A DNA stretch of 64,000 nt from Algirhabdus cladophorae (GTDB lineage Bacteria; Pseudomonadota; Alphaproteobacteria; Rhodobacterales; Rhodobacteraceae). Position 1 is the first letter of the stretch. Each line of letters starts with the position of its first letter. The stretch lies in assembly GCF_044772865.1 (NCBI RefSeq), contig NZ_CP173029.1, positions 2,790,001 through 2,854,000 on the forward strand, in the 5' to 3' direction. Shown here one piece after another: positions 43,176-53,241 of this stretch. The position numbers and the translations under genes are program-made. Under the pieces are notes generated by a model. That model saw only the letters and a list, made by a program, of their open reading frames with translations, searched no databases and had not been told where the DNA came from.

Positions 43176-43253
43176 AATTACGCACTGTGCAGATGTCATC
43201 TGCCTGTGTCTAGCAACCGAGTTCGACCAAATTGTGACCGTGACAAATTGGTC

Positions 43254-44576
43254 TTATCGCAAAATCGGTATCGCCGGATCATAGTTGGGCCCGCGCGATA
43301 AGGCCGCAGGTTCGGGCCCGCCAGTGGCCCAATCCAGCAATTCCACCGTATGGACAATCGGCACACCAGTGCCCGATCCAATCTGCATCATACAGCCAAT
43401 ATTACCCGCCGCGATGATATCGGGTTGTAATGCCTCCAAGGTTTCAACCTTGCGCGCTTTCAGTTGCTTGGAGATTTCCGGCTGCATCAGGTTGTAAGTC
43501 CCCGCCGAGCCACAGCAAAGATGCGCGTCCGCCGGTTCTAAAACTGTAAAGCCCGCCTTGCGCAACAAATCCTTGGGAAAGGTTTTAATCTGCTGGCCAT
43601 GTTGCAAAGAACAAGCCGCATGATACGCCACTTTGGTCTGCTTTTCAGAGCCTTCGGGCAGATCCAATTTCATCACAACCTCGGACACATCCATCGCCAA
43701 ATCTGACACCACGGCAGCGTCAACGGCCAGATCAGTGGTGCGAAACATATGCCCGTAGTCCTTGACCGTAGTGCCACAACCTGAGGTGTTAATCACAATT
43801 GCATCCAAACCTTTGCCATTCACCTCGGCCATCCACGCCCGGATATTTTTCGCTGCTGTCCCGTGGCTTTCGTCGGTTTTGCCCATGTGATGGGTCAGCG
43901 CGCCACAACACCCCTGCCCATCGGCAATCACCACATCGCAGCCCAATCGCGTTAGCAGTCGGATCGTCGCATCGTTGATATCTGTATTCAGCGCCCGTTG
44001 CGCACAGCCGGTCATCAAGGCCACGCGCATCCTGACCTCGCCTTGGGCGGGAAATACTTGTGCGTCATCATTGCGGCTGACCGGAGGGATATAATCCGGG
44101 GCCATCTCCAACATCGCGCGCAACCGCGCATCGGGCATTAAACGGGCAAACGGACGCCCCAGTTTTGCCCCGGCTAAAGCCAGTCGAAAACGCATCGGAT
44201 AGGGCAAGATTTTGGACAATACCCATCGCAACGCTCGATCAGACAGAGGCCGATCATAGTTTTCTTCGATATATTCCCGCGCATGATCAACAAGATGCAT
44301 ATAATGCACCCCCGAGGGGCACGTGCTCATACAGGCCAAACACGACAAACATCGATCAATATGCTTGACCGTCTTTTCATCCGGTACACGCTCGTTCTCA
44401 AGCATGTCCTTGATCAGATAAATCCGTCCGCGCGGACTGTCCAACTCGTCGCCCAATACCTGATAGGTCGGGCAAGTGGCCGTGCAAAATCCACAATGCA
44501 CACAGCTACGCAAAATCTCGTTACTGCGGGCAATAGCCGGCGTTTCAAGTTGTTCCGGTGTAAATGTTGTTTGCAT
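43254..44576 (-). CDS. glcF: Glycolate oxidase iron-sulfur subunit GlcF
   Basis: A 440-residue subunit of glycolate dehydrogenase, which oxidises glycolate to glyoxylate and passes electrons to the quinone pool. Two 4Fe-4S motifs: C25/C28/C31/C35 (CVHCGFCTATC) and C76/C79/C82/C86 (CLSCLACMSTC). The C-terminal half has the CCG motifs (GQGCCGALTHHMG, HLCCGSAGTYN) of heterodisulfide-reductase-type domains. It is 5 bp after glcE. Glycolate from phytoplankton is a common marine substrate. Confidence 0.95.
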   Translation of the reverse strand: MQTTFTPEQLETPAIARSNEILRSCVHCGFCTATCPTYQVLGDELDSPRGRIYLIKDMLENERVPDEKTVKHIDRCLSCLACMSTCPSGVHYMHLVDHAREYIEENYDRPLSDRALRWVLSKILPYPMRFRLALAGAKLGRPFARLMPDARLRAMLEMAPDYIPPVSRNDDAQVFPAQGEVRMRVALMTGCAQRALNTDINDATIRLLTRLGCDVVIADGQGCCGALTHHMGKTDESHGTAAKNIRAWMAEVNGKGLDAIVINTSGCGTTVKDYGHMFRTTDLAVDAAVVSDLAMDVSEVVMKLDLPEGSEKQTKVAYHAACSLQHGQQIKTFPKDLLRKAGFTVLEPADAHLCCGSAGTYNLMQPEISKQLKARKVETLEALQPDIIAAGNIGCMMQIGSGTGVPIVHTVELLDWATGGPEPAALSRGPNYDPAIPILR

Positions 44577-44581
44577 GCCTG

Positions 44582-45697
44582 TTACCCCATCAACCCTTGG
44601 TTCAAGATCCCACGTGGATCAAACTTTGCCCGCAAACCCGCACTCAACTCTTCCAAAACTGGATCTTGCGGGTGAAACACAGGTGTAGGTCCCGCGGCCC
44701 CTCGAACCCGCGTGGCATGGCCGCCGATCCCATCTAATTTTTCACGCACGTCTGTCCCCTTTGGCACACGTACCCACACAAGGCCCCCGCCCCAATCGTA
44801 AAGCGCACCTTGCGGATCAAGCATCGCGACGCAGCTAGGCCCCTGCGACGGCTTCACGGAAATGCGCCACACATCGCCGTCCTTGCCGTGGAAGCCCTCC
44901 ACATCGCGCACCCAGGTCCAAAGGGCCGCTGTCTGATCTGGATCCGTAGACAGGTGAGCCACACCATATTTTGCCAAAAGCTGGCTCAACTGTTCCAACC
45001 GATACAACACCGAGGCTTCAAATCCCTCAACGCGGATCATGGTCAACGGCACGCCTTCTGGTCCTTCAGGCGCATGGGCAGCACCCGTTACATCAAAGGG
45101 TGATCCAAGGGCTGCAGAAAGCGCAGCAACTGCCTCGACGTCGCTCAGCCCTTGTAAAGTCAAAACGCCTGTTACGTCGGACTTCGGCAAAACCTTTAAT
45201 GAAACCTCGGTCAAAACCCCCAGAGTTCCATAACTGCCTGTCATCAACTTGACCAAGTCATAGCCAGTGACATTCTTCATCACTCGGCCCCCGTTTTTAA
45301 TGATGGCCCCCATTCCATCCACAAACCGAACACCTAGCATAAAATCGCGGGCCGCTCCGACTTGAACCCGTCGCGGTCCCGACACATTGGCAGCGATTGC
45401 GCCTCCGATTGTGGGGACACCTGTGGTCCCTAAAAGGCCGCGATGATCCATAGGTTCAAACGGCAGTCTTTGATTTTCCACGGCCAAGGCCGCTTCCAAG
45501 TCCGCAAGGGGGGTGCCTGCACGAACGACAATGGTCAAAGCCCCGGGTTCATACAAAGTCATCCCAGATAGACCCGAACAGGATAGAACCTGACCCTCGC
45601 ACTGCCCAATTGGCCGTGTACCACCCCCAATGATGCGCAGTGGATCTTTGGCTTCAGACACCAATGCGGCCAACTCTTCTTCAGTGTTCGGGGTCAT
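44582..45697 (-). CDS. glcE: Glycolate oxidase FAD-binding subunit GlcE
   Basis: A 371-residue FAD/PCMH-type subunit with GTRPIG, then GALTIVVRAGTPLADLEAAL, LLGTTGVPTIGGAIAANVSGPRRV and RFVDGMGAIIKNGGRVMKNVTGYDL. This small FAD protein is diagnostic for the three-subunit enzyme. I chose the ATG at 45697; the open frame runs to 45763 through the repeat hairpin, an unlikely coding sequence. An alternative ATG is at 45712. Confidence 0.92.
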   Translation of the reverse strand: MTPNTEEELAALVSEAKDPLRIIGGGTRPIGQCEGQVLSCSGLSGMTLYEPGALTIVVRAGTPLADLEAALAVENQRLPFEPMDHRGLLGTTGVPTIGGAIAANVSGPRRVQVGAARDFMLGVRFVDGMGAIIKNGGRVMKNVTGYDLVKLMTGSYGTLGVLTEVSLKVLPKSDVTGVLTLQGLSDVEAVAALSAALGSPFDVTGAAHAPEGPEGVPLTMIRVEGFEASVLYRLEQLSQLLAKYGVAHLSTDPDQTAALWTWVRDVEGFHGKDGDVWRISVKPSQGPSCVAMLDPQGALYDWGGGLVWVRVPKGTDVREKLDGIGGHATRVRGAAGPTPVFHPQDPVLEELSAGLRAKFDPRGILNQGLMG

Positions 45698-45699
45698 GT

Positions 45700-45750
45700 T
45701 TCTTTTATCCATAAATACTCTTGGGGGGTGCGGGGGGCAAAGCCCCCCGC
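45700..45750. repeat. GAGTATTT-type repeat with perfect hairpin, copy 3
   Basis: Between glcD and glcE: GAGTATTTATGGATAAAAG (minus strand), then GCGGGGGGC/GCCCCCCGC (45730-45750) with loop AAA. The hairpin is nearly the same as 33125-33145. It sits within an operon, so if it ends transcription it would lower glcEF relative to glcD. Confidence 0.75.
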
Positions 45751-45784
45751 CCTGTCGACCCAAATCCTATTTGGGGCGAAAACC

Positions 45785-47233
45785 CTACTCAGCCGCCAAT
45801 GCTTGCACGCGACGTGACTGCGAGACATGCAAAGGAAACACCTTCGCCGGGTTCAACAACCAGTTTGGATCGAACACGTCTTTTACATCCATCTGCAGCG
45901 CTAAGTCATCCGGTGCATACTGATCGGTCATCAGATCCCGCTTTTCGATGCCCACACCGTGCTCGCCTGTCAAACAGCCGCCCACTTCAACGCAGAGACG
46001 CAAAATGTCGGCACCCATGGCTTCGCACAGCTCCAAATCGCCCGGTTTGTTGGCATTATACAAAATAAGCGGGTGCATATTGCCATCTCCTGCATGGAAC
46101 ACATTGCCCACTTGCAGCCCATATTGATCGCTTAACTCATTGATCCTGTTCAAAACCTCCGGCAAAGCCGAAACTGGGATCGTGCCATCAAGGCACATGT
46201 AATCATTGATCTGCCCAATGGCCCCAAAGGCTGATTTCCGTCCCAACCAAATGGCAGCACTTTCCTCGGCGGATTGGCTTTGACGCAACTCAACCGGATC
46301 ATGCTTGCGCGCAATCTGCATGATCAGCCCAAGCTGTTCATCAATCTCCGCGTCCGAGCCCTCAACCTCAACAATCAACAGCGCTTCACAATCAGGATAG
46401 CCTGCATTCGCAAATTTTTCCGTGGTTTCGATGCACAAACGGTCCATAAATTCGATGGCCACTGGCAAAACACCGGCCTTGATGATGTCAGACACGCAGG
46501 CACCGGCCACCACATTGCTGTCAAACCCGATGAGAACCGGGCGCGCGCCTTCGGGCTTTGCCAAAATCCGTAAGGTGGCTTCTGTCACTACGCCCAGTTG
46601 TCCCTCTGATCCACAGATCAATCCCAACAAATCCAGCCCACCTGCATCTAAATGACCGCCACCGATTTCCGTGATTGTGCCGTCCATCAAAACGATTTTG
46701 ACGCCCATCAGATTGTTGGTCGTCACCCCGTATTTCAGACAATGCGCCCCGCCAGAATTCATTGCAATGTTGCCAGCAATGGCACAGGCCAGTTGGCTGG
46801 ACGGATCGGGCGCATAAAAGAACCCATTTTCTTCTACGGCCCCTGTGACGCTGAGGTTCGTCCGACCCGATTGTACGCGGATGTAGCGATCTGAATAATT
46901 CGTCTCGATCACACCATTCAACCGGGCCGTCCCCAGGATAACACAATCAGCCGTCGGCAAAGCCCCTCCGGCCAACGAGGTGCCAGATCCACGGGGCACA
47001 ACTGGCACGCCTTCTTGGTAGCAAATTTTCAAAACTGCCGCGACTTGCTCTGTGGTGCTGGGCAACACAGCGCAAAGCGGCGGACATTTATAGGCTGTTA
47101 AGGCATCACACTCATAGGCATGCACCTCGCGATCTTCATGGATGACGGCCGTTTTGGGCAAAACCCCCTGCAACAAAGCCACGATATGAGGTTTTTTGGC
47201 CAGAATAGTCGGGTCTGGGACAGGCATTTCCAT
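45785..47233 (-). CDS. glcD: Glycolate oxidase catalytic subunit GlcD
   Basis: A 482-residue FAD-linked oxidase. FAD-binding PCMH region: VVPRGSGTSLAGGALP, then NEFxY-like block with SSQLACAIAGNIAMNSGGAHCLKYG and IVLMDGTITEIGG; C-terminal domain ends with GEHGVGIEKRD, typical of GlcD. The ATG at 47233 has AAGGGAG 7 bases upstream; the frame is open to 47278. It is the first gene of glcDEF and is divergent from the DUF599 gene across 90 bp that should hold its promoter. No glcC regulator is nearby. Confidence 0.95.
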   Translation of the reverse strand: MEMPVPDPTILAKKPHIVALLQGVLPKTAVIHEDREVHAYECDALTAYKCPPLCAVLPSTTEQVAAVLKICYQEGVPVVPRGSGTSLAGGALPTADCVILGTARLNGVIETNYSDRYIRVQSGRTNLSVTGAVEENGFFYAPDPSSQLACAIAGNIAMNSGGAHCLKYGVTTNNLMGVKIVLMDGTITEIGGGHLDAGGLDLLGLICGSEGQLGVVTEATLRILAKPEGARPVLIGFDSNVVAGACVSDIIKAGVLPVAIEFMDRLCIETTEKFANAGYPDCEALLIVEVEGSDAEIDEQLGLIMQIARKHDPVELRQSQSAEESAAIWLGRKSAFGAIGQINDYMCLDGTIPVSALPEVLNRINELSDQYGLQVGNVFHAGDGNMHPLILYNANKPGDLELCEAMGADILRLCVEVGGCLTGEHGVGIEKRDLMTDQYAPDDLALQMDVKDVFDPNWLLNPAKVFPLHVSQSRRVQALAAE

Positions 47234-47323
47234 AAAGTCGCTCCCTTGGAGTGGATATTGGTAAATTAATATAACCAATTTTCACCTCTGGCAAGCGATT
47301 CCACTTGCCGTTACAAGACCCAC

Positions 47324-48031
47324 ATGCAGTTTTCAGACATCCTTCAACTCCTCACGCCTTTCGATCTGGGGGCCGCCCTTTTCATTATGGTGGTCTGGAT
47401 CGGGATCGGCGCGCGTATCGAAAATGCCAGCGCAAAAACACCATCGGTTTCGGTACTGATGAAGCAATATCGACGCGATTGGATGAAGGAATTTGTCACC
47501 CGGCAGCCCCGGATTTTTGACGCCAGCATCCTTGGCAGCCTACGACAAGGCACCACCTTTTTTGCCTCCAGCACCATGATTGCCATCGGGGGCGGTTTGG
47601 CCGTCATGGGCAATGCCGATGCCGTCGCCAGCTTAGCCGAAGACTTTAACATCAGCCAGGCGCCGGCAATCGTCTGGGATATCAAGATTGCCTTTGTCCT
47701 ACTGTTTGTAACGAATTCGTTTTTGAAATTTGTCTGGGCCCATCGGTTGTTTGGCTATTGTTCGGTTGTGATGGCGGCAGTGCCTAATGACATCACAGAT
47801 CCAGCCGCCTTACCCAAGGCCGCCCAAGCCGCCGAACTGAACATCAGTGCAGCGCGCAGCTTTAATCGTGGCCTGCGCGCCATTTATTTTGCGATCACTG
47901 CGCTGTTTTGGTTGTTAGGGCCAGTTGCGTTGGTTTTGGCCACGCTATTCACGCTGTCTATCATCTGGCGCCGTGAATTTAATTCCCATTCACGAACAGT
48001 TTTGATGCAAACGCAGCCCAAAGCAGGCTAG
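47324..48031 (+). CDS. DUF599 family membrane protein
   Basis: A 235-residue protein with four hydrophobic helices (about 12-30, 72-95, 120-140, 188-225). The cytoplasmic loop has the family block KQYRRDWMKEF and DASILGSLRQGTTFFASST. DUF599 has no known activity. It is 10 bases before a small exported protein. Confidence 0.87.
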   Translation: MQFSDILQLLTPFDLGAALFIMVVWIGIGARIENASAKTPSVSVLMKQYRRDWMKEFVTRQPRIFDASILGSLRQGTTFFASSTMIAIGGGLAVMGNADAVASLAEDFNISQAPAIVWDIKIAFVLLFVTNSFLKFVWAHRLFGYCSVVMAAVPNDITDPAALPKAAQAAELNISAARSFNRGLRAIYFAITALFWLLGPVALVLATLFTLSIIWRREFNSHSRTVLMQTQPKAG

Positions 48032-48041
48032 CATCCCATCT

Positions 48042-48377
48042 ATGCGATATTTTATTCTCTTTGCTTTTTGGGCCACCAGCGGTTTGGCCGATCCTCCCAG
48101 TATCGAGGCGGTTACGTACAGCAACGGACGCTTTGACGTGACCCTAAAACATCCTGATACCGGCTGGGATCACTATGCGGACGGCTGGGAAGTTCAAACG
48201 TGGGATGGCACGGTACTGGGCTATCGAAAATTGCATCACCCCCATGTGAACGAGCAGCCTTTTACGCGATCGCTGGGGGGTGTCAGCTTGCCTGAGGGCA
48301 CAACAGAAGTACGTGTCCGAAGCCATTGCAACGATACGGGCTGGTCTGATTTTGTGACGGTCAAAGTCACGCCGTAA
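48042..48377 (+). CDS. Small exported protein, unknown
   Basis: 111 residues; signal peptide about 1-16 (MRYFILFAFWATSGLA). The mature part has tryptophan and histidine pairs (GWDHYADGWEV, KLHHPHVNEQPF, SHCNDTGWSDF), a beta-sandwich-like pattern. The histidine cluster and single cysteine might bind metal; this is speculative. No family recognised. Confidence 0.72.
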   Translation: MRYFILFAFWATSGLADPPSIEAVTYSNGRFDVTLKHPDTGWDHYADGWEVQTWDGTVLGYRKLHHPHVNEQPFTRSLGGVSLPEGTTEVRVRSHCNDTGWSDFVTVKVTP

Positions 48378-48392
48378 TAACACCGTCAGCGA

Positions 48393-50459
48393 TTAAGGGC
48401 GACGGCGGCCTTCCAGCAACCATGCGCCGATGGCCAGCAGTGCCGACAAGGCCAAGAACAACCACGCCGGCACCAGCGACAGCACTTTTACATCTGTGGT
48501 GACATAAGCGTTGCGTGGCGTGATCCCAATCCATCCGCGTCCTGCCGCAACACGGCCCTCCGACACGGTACGCACAGCGGGAAAGCCTGCCTCAAGCAAC
48601 ATAGCACCGCCACGACGGGCCTCTATGGATGGGGCCATAACCTCGCTGGTGGCGATTGTGTCGACAAACTCGCGCGGCGCCGCTGGACCAAGGGCAATGA
48701 CAGCGGATTTGTCAGCCTCGGCCAATCGGTAAAGGCCGATTTCGGGCGCGTCCAAGGTTGCCTCGAACCGCCCCGGACTAACCTCCTGCATCGGGACCAT
48801 GATCACAGCCCCATCGGGGCCAGTGACCTCGACGTCTGACACGTCATCTTCCAAGGTGCGCCGCGTGATAGTCATGGTTTGACCGTCCGCCGTGGCAAAA
48901 AGCGCTTCTTCTTCCAGCTCTGGTTCTTTCATCATCCAATGGGCCAAACGCCGAAGCAATTCCAATTGCGGGCCACCGCCCTCGAACCCGCGGCTCCATA
49001 GCCACGCATGATCCGATGCCATAAGCGCCACACGCCCTTCGGCCACGCGGTCCAACACCAAAAGCGGTGTGTCGTCCACACCTGTCATAACAGTTTGGCC
49101 GCCGGTGGCCTCAATCTCGATATGGCGCATCCAACGGCCCCATTCGGGATCAGCTTCCGCGGCCCCCGCACCTGTCAGGCCTTCAGTCACAGGATGACGG
49201 ACACCAAGATCACTGACCCGCGGCAAATACCCTTCTTCAAAGACCCGCGCCGTAGGGGCGCCGGGCAAAATATCCCCAAGAGGCGAGCGATAGATACTGT
49301 CTGCACTGGCGTAATCAGGTCCAGCGGCGATCAAAACAGCACCACCGTTTTGGACATAGGAACTGATGCTTTGGAAATAGGCAGAGGGTAGAATCCCTCG
49401 ACGTTTGTAGCGGTCAAAAATGATCAGATCGAATTCGTCGATCTTTTCGAGAAACAGCTCGCGCGTTGGGAAGGCAATCAAGGACAACTCGTCCACCGGT
49501 ACGCCGTCCTGCTTTTCCGGGGGACGCAGAATGGTAAAGTGCACCAGATCGACACTGCTGTCTGATTTGAGCAGGTTGCGCCAAGTCCGTTCGCCGGGAT
49601 GCGGCTCGCCGGAAACAAGCAACACCCGCAGCCTGTCGCGCACGCCATTCATCTGGATGACAGCGGAATTATTGCGATCCGTTAGTTCGCCTTCAGCGGT
49701 GGGGACAGTAAATTGCAGGACGTTCATACCGCCATGGGGTAAGGTGACAGGTAGTTCCAAATCCTCACCAATCGGCACTTGGAATTGCAGCGGTTCCGCC
49801 CCATCGATGGAAATTTCCAATGGCGCGCGGGTGACACCGGCGGGTGCATCACCCTGATCATCGATACGCAGGGTCAGGATGACCTCCTCGCCCAAAATCG
49901 CAAAGGCCGGTGCGTTTTTGACACTCAGCCTGCGATCCCAATCCGTGGCTTTCCCGGTTTGCAACAAATGCAGCGGTGCTGGCAGATCCGGCGCAAGCGG
50001 GCTGTCGTGGATTTGACCGTCACTGATCACAACCACTCCAGCCACACGTGCGCGCGGCACATCCGCCAGCGCTTGGTTCAGCGCAGTCATCACGAGGGTC
50101 CCAGTATCGCTTGGACCATCGGCGACTGTTACGACCTTGAGTTCGGTATTGGGACGTGCATTGATCGATGCCGTCAATTCCGTCAGCGCCGTTTGAGTTT
50201 GATCTGGCCTGTCCGAGACACCTTGTGAGGCGCTTTCATCCACCACCGCAATCACAATGTCGGACAATCCATCGCGGTCCTCGCGCATAAAACTGGGGTT
50301 GGCCAAACCAAGCAGCAAGGCCAGCCCTGCCAAGGCGCGCAACGGCCAGCCCTTGAGGCCGCGCCAGATAGACAGGCCGACAACCAAGCTGATCACAACA
50401 GCGGCGAAAGCCAGCAAAGACCAGTCCAGCAAAGGGGCCCAGATGAGTTGCCCTTCCAT
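48393..50459 (-). CDS. Membrane protein with VWA/glutamine-amidotransferase-like domains
   Basis: A 688-residue protein, last in the moxR operon. Two N-terminal helices (about 12-30, 37-52), then a VWA-like region (DIVIAVVDESASQGV, and VAGVVVISDGQIHD) lacking a perfect MIDAS motif, a GATase1-like region (IIFDRYKRRGILP, GAVLIAAGPDY) and a C-terminal helix (about 662-682). The frame begins MMEG; either ATG is possible. The role is unknown; operon-mates suggest an envelope complex. Confidence 0.82.
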   Translation of the reverse strand: MEGQLIWAPLLDWSLLAFAAVVISLVVGLSIWRGLKGWPLRALAGLALLLGLANPSFMREDRDGLSDIVIAVVDESASQGVSDRPDQTQTALTELTASINARPNTELKVVTVADGPSDTGTLVMTALNQALADVPRARVAGVVVISDGQIHDSPLAPDLPAPLHLLQTGKATDWDRRLSVKNAPAFAILGEEVILTLRIDDQGDAPAGVTRAPLEISIDGAEPLQFQVPIGEDLELPVTLPHGGMNVLQFTVPTAEGELTDRNNSAVIQMNGVRDRLRVLLVSGEPHPGERTWRNLLKSDSSVDLVHFTILRPPEKQDGVPVDELSLIAFPTRELFLEKIDEFDLIIFDRYKRRGILPSAYFQSISSYVQNGGAVLIAAGPDYASADSIYRSPLGDILPGAPTARVFEEGYLPRVSDLGVRHPVTEGLTGAGAAEADPEWGRWMRHIEIEATGGQTVMTGVDDTPLLVLDRVAEGRVALMASDHAWLWSRGFEGGGPQLELLRRLAHWMMKEPELEEEALFATADGQTMTITRRTLEDDVSDVEVTGPDGAVIMVPMQEVSPGRFEATLDAPEIGLYRLAEADKSAVIALGPAAPREFVDTIATSEVMAPSIEARRGGAMLLEAGFPAVRTVSEGRVAAGRGWIGITPRNAYVTTDVKVLSLVPAWLFLALSALLAIGAWLLEGRRRP

Positions 50460-50472
50460 CAAAGCATCCCCC

Positions 50473-53241
50473 TCACTGGCCTAACCGATCCAGCAAAGCA
50501 GGCACGTGCACCTGATCACTTTTGTAGTTGCCCGTCAGCACATGCATGATCAGGTTTACGCCAAAACGCAGGGCAATTTCACGCTGGCGTTCACCGTTGT
50601 AGCCCCGCCCAACGGGGAACATCCGATTGCCTGCATTATCCACAGCCCATGCCGCAGCCCAATCGTTTCCACCGATAACAACAGGGGTCACGCCGTCGTT
50701 AAGATTGCGAAATGGCATGCCTTCGGCTTGTTCTGCATCGGGCGGTGCCGCCTCAACCCAGACCTCACGACTTGCAAATCGACCGGGAAAGTCCTGCAGC
50801 AAATAGAACGTGCGGGTCAAAACGTGGTCGCCGGGGATTGGTTCAATTGGCGGGATGTCCAAGGACGCCGCCAGCGCCTGTAACTTGCGACCATTGGGCG
50901 ATGACGCACCAAAACGTGCGGTATCCGCGTCGCGGGTATCAAACAAGATCATGCCACCCGTTCGCAAATAACGGTTCAGTTTGGCGTAGGCTGCGGCACT
51001 TGGCGTGGCCTGATCTGGCGTGATGGGCCAATAGAGGAACGGAAACAGCGAAATTTCGTCACGCTCCAGATCGATCGAGATCGGATTGGCAGGCTCGATC
51101 GAAGTGCGCCGGAACAGTGTATCGCTTAGGCCCACCAAACCAGCCCGCGTGGTTTGATCGATTGTGGCATCACCAGTCAAGACATGGGCCAGAACAACTT
51201 CGCTGGTGGCCGTCAGGTAGGCATCATCATTGGTTTGAGCCTCGGCAGGGCCGCCGTATGCCAGCGAGGCCAACACCATAATCGCAACGCCCGAACTGGC
51301 TTTGGCCCGCGCACCTGTCAAACGTCCGCCCACGAATAGTGAGGCAATCGCATCCACTGCAAAAAGTGCTAAAGCGGCAAACAACAGCCAACCTTTGAGG
51401 GCAGTTTCAGCCACCACACTCAACCCTTCGACCGAGACCGAGCTAGGCCAAACCTGCGGGCCAAGCTGCATGTCAGGCCGTGCTACATTAAGGGCCAAAC
51501 GCCGATCCTCACCATCATAAAGGCCGGGCTGTTGGTCCGCGCCAAGAGGTTGCGTCACCAGATCCTCGCCCGCGACACCGCGCAGGGTATCCGCAGGGCG
51601 CAAAGCACCAAAGGCATCTAGAACCTGCACTGGCGTCCATTGGGTGCCCGTCAGGTCCTGCGCCTCGGGTTGGGACGGCGTGGATGATATCGCCAAGCGA
51701 TCCAACATCTGCACAAATAGACCCGACAGCGGCAGGCTGGACCATTCCGCATTTGCCGTCACATGCATCAAAACAATCTGTCCTGCATCAAGCTTTTTGC
51801 GCGTGACCAAAGGTGTGCCATCAGCCAAGCCCGCTATCACACGTTCAGCCAGATTGGGGTCAGGTTGCGCCATCACTTGAGCGCTGACAGTCACATCCTC
51901 AGGGATCGTCAGACCAAAGAAAGGGCTGTCGGGGTCAAATGCACTGAGGGTTTTGGGGGTACCCCAACTCATCGCGCCGCCAACCGTGCGCCCGCCAGAA
52001 CGCAAGCGCACTGGCATCAATGGATCCTCAACAGTACGGCTAACGTCACTTGCAGCCAGTCGCGGCCCGGCAAAGCGCAACAGCAGACCACCTTTGGCGA
52101 CCCATTCCAGCAGGCCAAGTTCCTCGTCCGGGCCAACCTTGGCTACATCCGCCAGAATGATCACATCCGGGTTTGCCAGTAAAATGTCACCGAAACTGCC
52201 ATCGACCAGATCAGCGTTTTCGGCCAACGCCTGCGACAGATAATGCAGTGGGCTTAGCAACTCGAGCCCCTCGCGATCCTCGCGTCCGGCAAAAAGTGCG
52301 ATTTCGCGGCGACGCAGGCTGTCGTCTGTCAGACTAATTGCCCCAGCCGAGCGTATACCGCGCAGCTCAAACCGACTGATCCGATTGCGCAATTCGGCAG
52401 GTAGAGACAGGGCAACTTTTGCGTCGGTCTCTTGCGCCTCAAAGCTTAGGTCAACAGTGCTGAGCACGCGTTCAATGCCTGCCGGATCAAGGCCATGGGC
52501 CTCGACCGTGTAGGTGGCAGCCCCCTGCCCCACGCGCCGCCCTTCGATGTTCAAAACACCATCCTCAAATTGCGGTGGCAGCAAGGCCAAAGTCGCAGTG
52601 CCAGCTTGTAAAACACTGACACTGCCGCGGGCCTCGAGGGCCTCAAGCACGCGCGTGCGATTTGGACGGTCCAGACCGTCTGACAACCAAACTGTATCGA
52701 AATCTCCAGACAGGCTGTCCAGCCAGGCCTCAATGGTTTGCGCATCAGGCTCCCACGGATGCGGTGTCAGGCTGGGCAGGCGGCTTAGCCAAACATCAGC
52801 GGCCTGAAAGGTGCTGTCCAAAGGGGCTGGATTGGTCAAAACCGTTACTGCAGCCGGGCGTCCCTCACGGGCGGCCTCGCGCAATAGCGCATCGACGCGA
52901 TCCAGCCGCTGTGACCAATTGCGCGCATCAGCCCACGTACCATCCATCACGATCAGAACCGGCCCTGTCCCCGCCGTGTCTTTGGTTGGGTTTAGGATGG
53001 GCCCGGCAAATCCGACGATCACAGCCGCCACAGCCAAAATCCGCAGCAACAGCAACCACCAAGGCGTTTTGTCCGACTGCTGGTCCTCATCCTGAAGCCC
53101 CAACAGGAGCGCCACACCGGGGAATAAGCGCCGCACCGGTGCTGGCGGCACGGCCCGCAGGATTAGCCATAAAATTGGCAAAGCAATCAGCGGCACCAGC
53201 AGCCAAGGTGCGGTAAATCCTATGGGGCCAATAGCAAACAT
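50473..53241 (-). CDS. DUF4159 protein with BatA-like N-terminus
   Basis: A 922-residue membrane protein. N-terminal helices (about 6-26, 60-80) form the aerotolerance-regulator (BatA) N-terminal type; a middle hydrophobic helix lies about 638-660; the C-terminal DUF4159 domain (about 700-915) has LFPFLYWPI and RTGGMILFDTRD. Fits the DUF4159 proteins always next to DUF58 and MoxR in alphaproteobacteria. Its start shares one base with the DUF58 stop (TGATG). Function unknown. Confidence 0.88.
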   Translation of the reverse strand: MFAIGPIGFTAPWLLVPLIALPILWLILRAVPPAPVRRLFPGVALLLGLQDEDQQSDKTPWWLLLLRILAVAAVIVGFAGPILNPTKDTAGTGPVLIVMDGTWADARNWSQRLDRVDALLREAAREGRPAAVTVLTNPAPLDSTFQAADVWLSRLPSLTPHPWEPDAQTIEAWLDSLSGDFDTVWLSDGLDRPNRTRVLEALEARGSVSVLQAGTATLALLPPQFEDGVLNIEGRRVGQGAATYTVEAHGLDPAGIERVLSTVDLSFEAQETDAKVALSLPAELRNRISRFELRGIRSAGAISLTDDSLRRREIALFAGREDREGLELLSPLHYLSQALAENADLVDGSFGDILLANPDVIILADVAKVGPDEELGLLEWVAKGGLLLRFAGPRLAASDVSRTVEDPLMPVRLRSGGRTVGGAMSWGTPKTLSAFDPDSPFFGLTIPEDVTVSAQVMAQPDPNLAERVIAGLADGTPLVTRKKLDAGQIVLMHVTANAEWSSLPLSGLFVQMLDRLAISSTPSQPEAQDLTGTQWTPVQVLDAFGALRPADTLRGVAGEDLVTQPLGADQQPGLYDGEDRRLALNVARPDMQLGPQVWPSSVSVEGLSVVAETALKGWLLFAALALFAVDAIASLFVGGRLTGARAKASSGVAIMVLASLAYGGPAEAQTNDDAYLTATSEVVLAHVLTGDATIDQTTRAGLVGLSDTLFRRTSIEPANPISIDLERDEISLFPFLYWPITPDQATPSAAAYAKLNRYLRTGGMILFDTRDADTARFGASSPNGRKLQALAASLDIPPIEPIPGDHVLTRTFYLLQDFPGRFASREVWVEAAPPDAEQAEGMPFRNLNDGVTPVVIGGNDWAAAWAVDNAGNRMFPVGRGYNGERQREIALRFGVNLIMHVLTGNYKSDQVHVPALLDRLGQ

